Of a DNA stretch of 64,000 nt, positions 1 to 8,171 are shown in pieces. The translations under genes and the position numbers were made by a program. Position 1 is the stretch's first letter. The number at the start of each line of letters is the position of its first letter. Below the pieces are notes generated by a model. That model worked only from the letters and a program-made list of their open reading frames with translations. It did not search any database and was not told the origin of the DNA. This DNA comes from Nannobrachium achirus (lineage: Eukaryota; Chordata; Actinopteri; Myctophiformes; Myctophidae), in assembly GCA_963921795.1 (NCBI GenBank), contig OY997651.1, positions 54,024,018-54,088,017 on the forward strand, written 5' to 3'.

Positions 1-158
1 AAACAGGCTTTCCACCCGACAGCAACGATGTACAATCCTCACTAAGTAAAATGATGTGTGTGAGCTAATAATAAATAAAAGTGTTACTAGTGTAAAACCA
101 TTTGTACAGTAACTACAGTAGCTTAAACAGTGTTCCTAATAGAGAGTTTCCTTCACAG

Positions 159-1456
159 AGAAGCCTGCTGAATCTGATCCACCTGAGAGCTCTTTGTATT
201 CTGAAGTGAAGTCTGGATCCACCACAGGTAGGATACATTGTTCCATTACAATAAATATAAAATAATAATAATACAATGATATTATCACAACCACAGATCT
301 CAGGCAGTGTGTATAGGAATGGAAGTTGAGCCATTTCTGACAATGCATGACAATGCACTTCTGACATGCAATGCAATGCGTTGTGTTGTGTTGTGTTGTG
401 TTGTGTTGTGTTGTGTTGTGTTGTGTTGTGTAAGGAGCAGGAGACCCAGATGTGACTTACGCCAAGGTTAACCACCGATACAAAGCCAAAGCCAAGAAAA
501 AGAAAGGTAGGTGAGATGCCACATGCAACACTACAGCCTTGTTTATTTGAAGGCTGAATCTGAGTAATCAGACTGAGAATAGGCCTGTCACAATTATTGC
601 ATAATCGAGTGTAAAATATGAAATATTGTGTATTTTAGCCATAATACAAGGCATTATTGATTATTCGTAAATTATTGATTTTGATTATTGGTCGTCATTT
701 CTTTGTGTAGGTAATTTATTTTGTCATAGCTGGCCTAAAAGCCACACAATTAAATAGTTAATCACAATTATAATAAAGAGAATAAACATACTGTCAAATG
801 CATAATGTCTGCTAATATTTTCTGTGAACTATTTTCCATTCTCTGAATCAGCAGCTCCAGAGACAACTGAAGACACCATCTACTCTCAGGTCAAACCAGG
901 ATCAGCCGTCGGCTCGGTAAGATTCTATAATAGGACATCCAGACGCTACCATCTAGATGCTGTTAATTAAACAGTGAAGGCGTTACTTTGTTGTTAAAAC
1001 ACTTTTGTCCTGGTGTAGTGTCCTAGGCTCAGTGCAAGCTTTAGATCTCTTTATAAGGACAGATGACCAAGAACTTCTCTTTGGAATGCCAACAGAGCTC
1101 TTCCATTTATTATTGTTGTGCACACATGCTAGCCGGCAGAACAACACAGTCGCCACCTTACGACATCATCCATCACCATTCCCTGACCGTCATGATCACT
1201 AAACAATCCCTGAGCCTGGTTATTATGAAGCACTATTGTATCATCACACTGTTGTAAACATGAAATGAAACAATATTGAGCAACAAGGAGAAAAAGGAAA
1301 CGGTCACAGAAACACTGCACGTCATACTATGTGCTTCCCCTTTATGGGCTGTGACTTGCACTTCAGTAGCCACTGACACGCATCTGGGTTTGAGTTTTTT
1401 ATTTTTATTTTTTCTTTACATTGTATTGTGTTGTTTCGTTCCAGGATGGTGACTGA
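159..1456 (+). CDS. Receptor gene A, 3' exons only: ITIM-bearing cytoplasmic tail
   Basis: These are the last four coding exons of an Ig-superfamily receptor whose 5' part lies left of the window. The exons are 159-227, 435-506, 852-916 and 1445-1456, each bounded by AG and GT and matching the four last exons of gene B in length (69, 72, 65, 12) and phase. They encode tyrosine motifs SLYSEV, VTYAKV and TIYSQV, all of the form (S/V/T)xYxx(V), separated by a Lys-rich stretch (KAKAKKKK). The reading ends D-G-D-stop. ITIMs recruit SH2 phosphatases such as SHP-1 in inhibitory leukocyte receptors (family knowledge). The family, Fc-receptor-like or leukocyte immune-type receptor, is inferred from gene B. 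Confidence 0.75.
369..434 (+). repeat. (TTGTG)n pentanucleotide repeat forming a splice-acceptor tract
   Basis: About ten copies of TTGTG run directly into the TAAG acceptor of the gene A exon at 435. The same repeat, with fewer copies, precedes the matching gene B exon at 24419. The repeat replaces an ordinary pyrimidine tract, so its length could affect inclusion of an ITIM exon. Confidence 0.8.
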
Positions 1457-2820
1457 AGATGTCATTAAAACATGGTGAAGAGAAGACAACATGGAAGAAG
1501 TCAAATCTATTCCCACCACAACACGCTGCACTGGGACGCGTTGTGAGCTTGTAGATCTTCTATTTTCACAGAATGGTGGTCGCTCCCAGAATAGGGATGC
1601 TAGGGTTCATGTGGTTTTGTAGTGCTTATAGAAAGAACTCAACCTGATGGAGTCAGGTTGATGTGGCAAAGCTGTCCTGCTTGATGTAAACCCTAGAAAT
1701 ATAAATAGCAATATACAATGTAATGGCTGGCTTGGCAGTGTATAGGTTGATACTGTAAAAAGACCAAACTCACTGTAAGCAGTGGTGGAAAAGGTATTCA
1801 CATTTTTAATACTGACTCTGACATAATAGTGTCGTGTGGCTTTTTGGGGGATATTGTAGAGTTTGTTGCTGGATACCATGATATGTGTGAGCCTCGTAAA
1901 CCTGAAGGCAGGAGGACTCTAGTTTAATAGGCTAGATATTTGTTACTAACTTACTGTTTTTACGACAGTATATATGATTTGTTTTATGACAGCAATATGT
2001 TACTACTTTTTTACACCAGTACATGACTTTATTGGATTTATTACGGTAAAAAGAGATGGGTTTTCAGTGGCCAAATACATATCATTTTGGGGGTCCTTAT
2101 GAAAGAGTTTGAGCACCACTGATATAGAATCATAGGTTTTTCAGAAAACTGTTAAAATGAAGTAGATCATAGCCCAGTGACGTCATAGCCCTTGAAATGC
2201 GCACTTCAAAGTGTGAATCCCTCGGATTGGAAAGCGGCTATAGTTAAGAACAATTTTGCCTTCCTAAGAACGTTTCATGAATGTGACTGGACTTCACTTA
2301 GGAATTCACTTAGGAAGAAATTTAAGAACAAGTTAAGAAGAAAGTTAAGAACTTATTGGTGAATGAGGCCCATTGCTCTGCTGTGATGGCGGCTGTTTGT
2401 GTGACTGTGGTTTGACACACAGGCTGTTTCCTTTGTGGTCAGGCTCTAAATGTCAGCCTATAGTCTTCAATGTTTCATGTTGGTTATTATGTTGTCTGTT
2501 TTCAACCATAATGCTGTTTAATATGTTTAAAAAGAAAACTGAACACTAGAGAAAGAGTCAACAGATACATTTCTCTCAGATACATGGTTTATAGCGCTCT
2601 ATAATGTTATTATTCACTAAAGCACTGTTTCCCAAACAGTGGATCATAACCCATAGGCCTACGTGATGTTTGGTACATTTTGATTTTAATTAGATTTTTT
2701 TTTAATTCACAAAAAAAAACAGGAAAAAATAATTTCATTGTAAATTCATGTATATAAAAGTAGATCTACAAGCTCCATATTGCATCACAACGAGCTTGTA
2801 GATCAACTAATTTCACTAGT
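1457..2820. other. 3' UTR and shared 3' flank of gene A; no further gene seen
   Basis: The sequence after the stop codon repeats downstream of gene B (25420-26600) and, in part, downstream of gene C (39297-39880) and after the Gypsy element (60511 onward). It is therefore part of the duplicated unit. Landmarks are the GTGAGCTTGTAGATCTTC stretch near 1540 and the CACTGTAAGCAGTGGTGG stretch near 1770. I see no conserved ORF here. From about 2380 the sequence matches the upstream flank of gene C (28300 onward). Confidence 0.6.
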
Positions 2821-3283
2821 TTGGGTCGTAAGGAAACATCAAATTTCTCTTTTGGGTCTCGAGCTAAAAGGTTTGTGAACCACTGCACTAAAGTACCATT
2901 TCACTATCAAGTCAAAAGACTGGAACATAATTTGTGTAGGTGTACATCTGTGAATACAATAACTCAAGAATATGTGGATTTTCATGCAACTTGTCAAGAA
3001 GACAATAGGTTTGATGCATTGGATTCCTTGTGGAAAGTTAAGTGACAGAATACTTTATCACCCGGGACACATCACTGTCCTGTCAAATGAATTCATAAAG
3101 TCCAAATGATGTCAGTCTGTGAACAAAATAACTGATGAATTATGAGTAGGCTGGCCCAAAGAGATGATCTACTTTTGGGGATCAAAGGTCAAAATGACCA
3201 TCAATAACGTCCAGGTGGGTTTTCATGACACTTTGTGGGAATGATCAGCAGAATGGCTTAATGTTGTGTTTGAAAGGTCAATG

Positions 3284-4193
3284 CTTAAAGGACCCACACC
3301 ATGAATTTTCTTTTTTTTTTGGGGTCCCACTGGCACCTTCTATCCTCACAAAGTCCTATTTCTGTATATTGTGTCTTTCTCTGGTTTTGGTAAGACAGAC
3401 AGAGATGAAAAGCTTTCCACAGGTTCTCAGAACAGTGCTGTTCTGAGAGTTGATCCGTGTGACGTCACACGGATTCCCGTTTTTTTTTTCAGTAAAAAAA
3501 AAAAAATCAAAAAAAAAAGTTTTTCAATTTTTTTTTTTCAAAACTTTTTTTTTTTTCAAAACTTTTTTTTTTTTTTTTTTAAATGCAATGCAGAGTCAAA
3601 AAAAAATATTTTTTCAAAAAATATTTTTTTCAAAACTTCAAAAAGAAATTTTTTTCAAAAAAAAATGTTTTTAAAAAAAAAATGTTTTTTCAAAAAACTT
3701 TTTTTTTCAAAAACTTTTTTTTTCAAAACTTTTTTTTCAAAAAACTTTTTTTTCAAAAACTTTTTTTTCAAAAAACTTTTTTTTTTTCTGGAAAAACCCC
3801 ACTAGATGCGCCCCTGAGCAAACAGAGGCCGTTTTGGTATTGCAGCTGGAGAGCCTCATTATAGTAGAGCTAGAACAAACAAAAAGAATGGTCAGAGTGT
3901 TTGTTGAGGGTTAAAACCTGTCTAATGCTGCATTCACACTGCAGATATATAGTTGAACGTTTAGCTTGGTAATTCAATGTTATCTCAATGGAAACCAGCT
4001 TTAAAGCTTTCAAACCTTCGTTTGGTGTGTGTCTTGTATCTTTAAAGCTGGTTTCCATTGAGATAACATTGACCAAGCAAGCAAAACGTTCAACTATATA
4101 TCTGTAGTGTGAATGCAGCATAAGACTCAATTTTGAGCATATATTTATACAAAAAATATAGTTTTAAAAGCATGGTGTAGGCCCTTTAAAGAG
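3284..4193. mobile_element. TIR element with A-tract/T-tract core, upstream of gene B
   Basis: Near-perfect terminal inverted repeats are visible: TTAAAGGACCCACACCATG at about 3285 and CATGGTGTAGGCCCTTTAAA at about 4171-4190. This suggests a MITE or non-autonomous TIR element with a TTA/TAA target. Gene C upstream flank lacks this segment. The core (3479-3790) alternates runs of T and A broken only by C. A second copy of the right part lies at 12752-13280 because of the large duplication. Confidence 0.5.
3926..4120. mobile_element. 195-bp palindromic MITE with TAA target duplication
   Basis: The arms are inverted copies starting TGCTGCATTCACACTGCAG on the left and ending in its complement on the right. 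The element is flanked by TAA at 3923-3925 and 4121-4123. The duplicate of this locus at about 13206 contains the uninterrupted sequence with a single TAA, so the empty site defines both ends exactly. A 3-bp TAA duplication is typical of PIF/Harbinger-type MITEs; the superfamily is inference. Confidence 0.8.
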
Positions 4194-4524
4194 GAATACC
4201 AACCATTTTCAACATTGAACTGTCATTAATATACCTTTGAGTTGTGGAAATAAGAAAAAGGTCCTAGAACTATTTTGAGTTTTCATTTTTTCTGTTTCAT
4301 TGTGAATGAAGAACAGTTGGCCTGTGTCTTGAAAACACAATTTGTATGCAGTACAAGCCTTTAATTCTACTTCTAAGCCATGCTATTTAGAACTGCTATA
4401 TGATGTGTTCATACACATCTTTATTTAGGGCCCTGTTCACAGGAAGGAAGAACAGATCTGAATATGCTGAAATAGGCTGAGCTCATAGCACAAAGTTTCG
4501 CAACCCTTTAACCCTCCCACCCCA

Positions 4525-4604
<80 letters not shown>
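4525..4604. repeat. (CA)n microsatellite upstream of gene B exon 1
   Basis: A pure CA tract lies directly before the proximal promoter. Matching tracts occur at 13613-13697 (the duplicate) and at 30660-30754 with 32572-32602 (gene C, split by an L2 insertion). Confidence 0.95.
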
Positions 4605-4605
<1 letters not shown>

Positions 4606-4765
4606 ACAACAGTACTTATAAGTTCACTGTGATCAGGAAGTAGAAGGTTCTTCAGAGTCGTTCATCACTAGCCTCGCATAGCCAGGCAATATCATACTGC
4701 GTTGCCTTGTGTTAGCAATGGCAGACTTAGTCTAGCTGAGTTAGGCTAGTTCATCACAGGAGAGG
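4606..4765 (+). promoter_or_regulatory. Putative proximal promoter/5' UTR of gene B, left copy
   Basis: It contains a TATA-like CTTATAAGTT (4616-4625) and an ETS/PU.1-type AGGAAG core (4635-4640), a motif common in myeloid promoters. Both are shared with the right copy. An 80-bp mini-element sits just before the ATG. That this is a promoter is inferred from position and conservation between gene copies. Confidence 0.45.
4669..4748. mobile_element. 80-bp mini-element in the 5' leader, 9-bp target duplication
   Basis: The element starts TAGCCT and ends AGGCTA, and GTTCATCAC is duplicated on both sides (4660-4668 and 4749-4757). Gene C has the empty site, with one ATTCATCAC followed directly by AGGAGAGG. 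The same insertion is at 13762-13841 in the right copy, so it predates the large duplication. A 9-bp duplication suggests a Mutator-like element; hAT with 8 bp is also possible. Confidence 0.7.
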
Positions 4766-4796
4766 ATGGATCTCATCTCACCCCGTGTGCTCCTCT
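4766..4796 (+). CDS. Signal-peptide exon 1 (left copy), stranded upstream of the LINE
   Basis: The exon encodes M-D-L-I-S-P-R-V-L-L and ends in phase 1 at a CT|GTGAGT donor. It is identical to 13859-13889. To reach gene B exon 2 at 20858 a transcript starting here would need to splice over the LINE, the array and a second copy of exon 1. It may be an alternative first exon or a relic. Confidence 0.6.
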
Positions 4797-4917
4797 GTGA
4801 GTATATATCACTATTATTACTAGTAGCTCTATCGAACTATACTACTAGAGCAGGGGTTGACACTAAGGTCTCAGAGGCACTTGCCCATCGGGCAAGTACA
4901 GGTCATGTTCTATCTAT

Positions 4918-7900
4918 CTAGGTCGTCCTCAGACGAGCCCTCCATCGTTGTTTCCAGTCATCTCGGTTCTCCATACATCTGGCCAGCTCATTGGTGTTCT
5001 GTGTCCCTACGTCTTCCTTGAGTACGTCCACGTATGTTTTTGTGGGACGTCCTCGCGGCCGGTGCCCGTGTGTTGGCTCCCACAGTACCAATTTGCTGGC
5101 TGGAAGCTCCTGGTGTCTTTGGCAGTGTCCTGCTAGTCTCATTCTTCTGGTGGCAATTTTCTCGCTTACCTTTGGTATTCCCTCATACAGGCTCTCGTTT
5201 GTAACATGTGCACTCCTGTTGATGTTGAGTACTGCACGCAACATTCTAGTGTAGCACCCGTCTAGAGACTTCTGCAGGGTTGGCTTCAGGGTCCAGCATT
5301 CACTGCCATAGAGGAGAACAGACTCCACCGTTGCAAAGAAGAAGCTAAGTTTGATTTGGCGGGGGAGGTTAGAGTTCCATACACTGTTCATGCCGTTCAG
5401 GGCCCTCCAAGCGAGTGCCTTCCTTACTTTAAGGTCTTTCTCAGTTGAGTCGACCCATGCGCCCAGGTACTTGAAGTCCTTGACTTCCTTCAACACAGCT
5501 CCTTCTGTTGTTGTCAGAGGTGAGTGATCAGGTAGGTTATAGGTGATAACCTCAGTTTTCTTAGCGTTTAGCCTGAGACCAACTTTGGCACATTCTATCT
5601 CCACCCTGTTCAGGAGTTCTTGTGCTTGTTCCATGCTGTCGGAGAGCAGGCTGATGTCGTCCGCATAGTCCAGGTCTGTCAGAACTACTGCGGGATGCCG
5701 TCTTGACCTCCTTGGTGTTAGCGTGAAGCCAAGCTCTTGTTCCCGTCCCCCTATGGCTTTCCTGAGCGCATAATCTAGAACTATGATGAAGAGGTAGGGG
5801 GCTAGGGTGTCTCCTTGCATTACCCCAGCTCGGATGTCAAACACCTCACTGCTGCCATCTGGGGTCACCACTTTGGCCCTTGTTTTTGCGTACATGGTCT
5901 CGATAGCCCGGAGAATGTTGGGAGGGACATTGTAGGCCTCAAGGATCTTCACCATCTTGCTTCTGTGGATAGAATCAAAAGCCTTTTTGAAGTCAATGAA
6001 GCACAGTACAGCTGCTAGGTTGTTCTTTTTCACCTCCTCTATTAATCTCCTTAATGCCAGGATCTGTGCTACGGTTGTTCTCTCCTCTCGAAAACCATTT
6101 TGGTTCTCTCTCAGGTGAGGGTCGATGGCATGCCGTATCCTGTTCAGTATCATTCGGTTGAAGACCTTAGCAGTGATACATGTCAGGCTGATGCCTCTGT
6201 AGTTGTCTGGCTTTGAGAGGTCTCCAGCTTTAGGCACCGGGATGATATTAGACAGAGACCATATTTCAGGTTGCTTGTTGTGCTGTAGAGCATTGTTGCA
6301 AAAGTCTAGGATGAGGTTGTCTAGGTCGCAGTTCTTCAAGACCTCTGGGGGTATGCCATCCGGCCCAGCACTCTTTCCCTCTCTTAGGGTGGATTTTGCC
6401 CTGGCGAGCTCGCTGATTGTGAAGGGTCCATCGTCGATGTTCAGGCCCTGGAGGACTGTCGGTATATTTTCCTCCTCTCCCTCTTCCACTGATGTTCCCA
6501 GGAGCCTCTGGAAGTGGTCGAACCATGTTGCCACCCTCTCCTCTGGGCTGTGTCCCTCCACCTGGCCCTCCTTGGCCCTCTTCCGCCCTGTCATCTCATT
6601 TATTACCTTCCAGGCCTCCCCGTATTGCCTTTCACCTTGCGCTGCCTGCACTCTTCGCACACTTTCCATCACTTCTTCCCCTTTGATGGTGTCGTAGGTG
6701 CTGAAGAGAGACTGTTTGGCTTCGTTCAGTGTCTCGCGACCCTCCTCTGTTGGCTCACGCTCAAAGTTGAGTCGTGCTTCCTCCATCCTGCCTCGTGCTG
6801 CTACAACCTTCGGGTGTCTGGACCGTGGTGGTGCTCTTACTCTGTTCAGCACTGGCACGCACAGTCTGGTCGCCTCCTCATTCGCTGTGATGAATCTCCC
6901 ATATTCACGGCTGGGCTCCTCTCCCCTATCCAGCTGCCGAAAGCGCTTCCTGACTTCCTCCGTGTACCTGGTTTGGAGGCCCGGATTGGTCGTGAATGCC
7001 TTCCAGTCATGCCGAATCTTGGGGCTTGGCTTTGGGACCCTGAGGCTCAGTCGCACCCTCATGGAGACCACACGGTGATCAGAGCCTACAGAGCTGAACG
7101 TGCTGTATGGCTCAGCGTTCAGGATGGAATTCCTCCACTTTTGCCTCACTAGGATATAGTCCAACTGGCGTTGCATACCCGAGGCTCGGTCCTGGAAGGT
7201 CCACCTCTTCCCTGTTTTCTTCCGGAACATGGTGTTCGCTGCCAGGAGCTGGTGTTCCATGAGAAGGGCTGTGAGGTATGCGCCGTTGCGGTTGGTAGAC
7301 TCATGGTATGGGAATGGTGCATCCTCCTGTCCAATCCTGGCGTTGAAGTCGCCAAGGATTGCCAGGAAGTTGTGCGCTGGGACACCTCGGACTGCTGTTG
7401 TGAGGTCCTCATAGAACTTCTCAACCTCCTCAGGTAATGCCGTGTTAGTGGGCGAGTACACCACTAAGACTGTTGTTACTGGGTTACCTGCGAATTCAGC
7501 CATGAGGATCCTTTCGGTGTGCTTGTGGACCCGTCGGAGGGCCCTGCGCGCCAGAGAACCTAGCAATAGCCCTACTCCCCCTGTTGCAGCCTGGGCCCCG
7601 TTTCGCCCCGCAGATGCAGTGATGAACGTGCGTTTCTCCACTGTGTGGTAAACTATCTGGTCGTCAGTGTGGACTCTTCTGTGTTCCTGGACTCCCAGGA
7701 TCTCTACCCCCTGTTCTTCAGCACAATGTGCCAATTCCACCAGTCTAGCTTCTTCTCTCACTGTGCATGCGTTGAAGGTCCCCATTACAAATGGTCTCCG
7801 ACAACGCATGAGTGCATTGGGTGGGATGCTGTGGTCAGACAGAACCCTCCCTCGTTCCCGTGGGTTTGAGGTCCTGTCGTCATGATGTCCTCCGGAAGGC

Positions 7901-7983
7901 GGACCAGCACCACCATCCGCCGCGATGCTCCTGCGGACTCCCGCCGCTGGAAGTATAGGATTTGGGATGACTTTGTTCTTCAT
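4918..7983 (-). CDS. LINE ORF: APE-type endonuclease plus reverse transcriptase (RTE-like)
   Basis: This is a single uninterrupted protein of 1021 residues. The N-terminal part holds an exonuclease-endonuclease-phosphatase fold: N in FNACTV (about residue 73), E in VQEHR, YSPTN, LGDFNAR (about 213) and SDHRVVS (about 303). The reverse transcriptase follows, with the PDGIPPEVLK segment, PDNYRGISL, a DFKKAFDSIH block, GVMQGDTLAPYLF and the catalytic LDYADDISLL (about 770-779). The C-terminal part carries a GHRPRGRPTKTYVDVL segment common in RTE-like proteins. One ORF of about 1000 residues with APE endonuclease and no RNase H fits the RTE clade; the exact family is not certain. All catalytic motifs I could check are present, so the protein may be active. 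A short upstream ORF with a good ATG context lies in the leader near 8083. Confidence 0.9.
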   Translation of the reverse strand: MKNKVIPNPILPAAGVRRSIAADGGAGPPSGGHHDDRTSNPRERGRVLSDHSIPPNALMRCRRPFVMGTFNACTVREEARLVELAHCAEEQGVEILGVQEHRRVHTDDQIVYHTVEKRTFITASAGRNGAQAATGGVGLLLGSLARRALRRVHKHTERILMAEFAGNPVTTVLVVYSPTNTALPEEVEKFYEDLTTAVRGVPAHNFLAILGDFNARIGQEDAPFPYHESTNRNGAYLTALLMEHQLLAANTMFRKKTGKRWTFQDRASGMQRQLDYILVRQKWRNSILNAEPYSTFSSVGSDHRVVSMRVRLSLRVPKPSPKIRHDWKAFTTNPGLQTRYTEEVRKRFRQLDRGEEPSREYGRFITANEEATRLCVPVLNRVRAPPRSRHPKVVAARGRMEEARLNFEREPTEEGRETLNEAKQSLFSTYDTIKGEEVMESVRRVQAAQGERQYGEAWKVINEMTGRKRAKEGQVEGHSPEERVATWFDHFQRLLGTSVEEGEEENIPTVLQGLNIDDGPFTISELARAKSTLREGKSAGPDGIPPEVLKNCDLDNLILDFCNNALQHNKQPEIWSLSNIIPVPKAGDLSKPDNYRGISLTCITAKVFNRMILNRIRHAIDPHLRENQNGFREERTTVAQILALRRLIEEVKKNNLAAVLCFIDFKKAFDSIHRSKMVKILEAYNVPPNILRAIETMYAKTRAKVVTPDGSSEVFDIRAGVMQGDTLAPYLFIIVLDYALRKAIGGREQELGFTLTPRRSRRHPAVVLTDLDYADDISLLSDSMEQAQELLNRVEIECAKVGLRLNAKKTEVITYNLPDHSPLTTTEGAVLKEVKDFKYLGAWVDSTEKDLKVRKALAWRALNGMNSVWNSNLPRQIKLSFFFATVESVLLYGSECWTLKPTLQKSLDGCYTRMLRAVLNINRSAHVTNESLYEGIPKVSEKIATRRMRLAGHCQRHQELPASKLVLWEPTHGHRPRGRPTKTYVDVLKEDVGTQNTNELARCMENRDDWKQRWRARLRTT

Positions 7984-8171
7984 GGTTGGCTTTACAATGC
8001 TAGTTTAAGGACTGTGGGGTCGCAAATTCTCACAGTCCTGGTTTTTACCTCAGAGTGACCTTCTCCTAGGTGGGTTGCCTACCATGGCTAAGAGCCCCAC
8101 CCGCCCCGACTGATAGCTCAGATTTCCGGATCTGAATGGTTCGCATGCTGATGTTTTAACTCACTGAATGG
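7984..8171 (-). other. LINE 5' leader between array and ORF
   Basis: This stretch of about 190 nt on the minus strand lies between the innermost monomer and the ORF start. It contains a CCATGG start context (plus 8082-8087) opening an 11-codon upstream ORF that stops before the main ATG. Such an upstream ORF could lower translation of the main ORF. Confidence 0.55.

Larger units (their letters stand above)
3467..4912. repeat. Left copy of 1.2-1.4 kb direct repeat flanking the LINE
   Basis: This segment repeats at 12751-13978 on the far side of the LINE plus array. It starts at the shared CACGGATTCCCG and ends at the shared CATGTTCTA, after which the left copy enters the LINE tail and the right copy continues into unique DNA. 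The copies differ by the 195-bp MITE (left only), about 27 nt near 4890 (left only), the length of the CA tract and scattered small changes. The layout is that of a target-site duplication of unusual length. Confidence 0.8.

Noticed and set aside
3371..3864. Phe/Lys-rich ORFs over the A/T tracts, repeated at 12710-13149
   Set aside because: Translation of alternating A and T runs. Length differences between the copies change the frame freely.
6203..7152. Plus-strand ORFs of 126-212 codons across the LINE
   Set aside because: They are antisense shadows of the intact 1021-codon minus-strand ORF.
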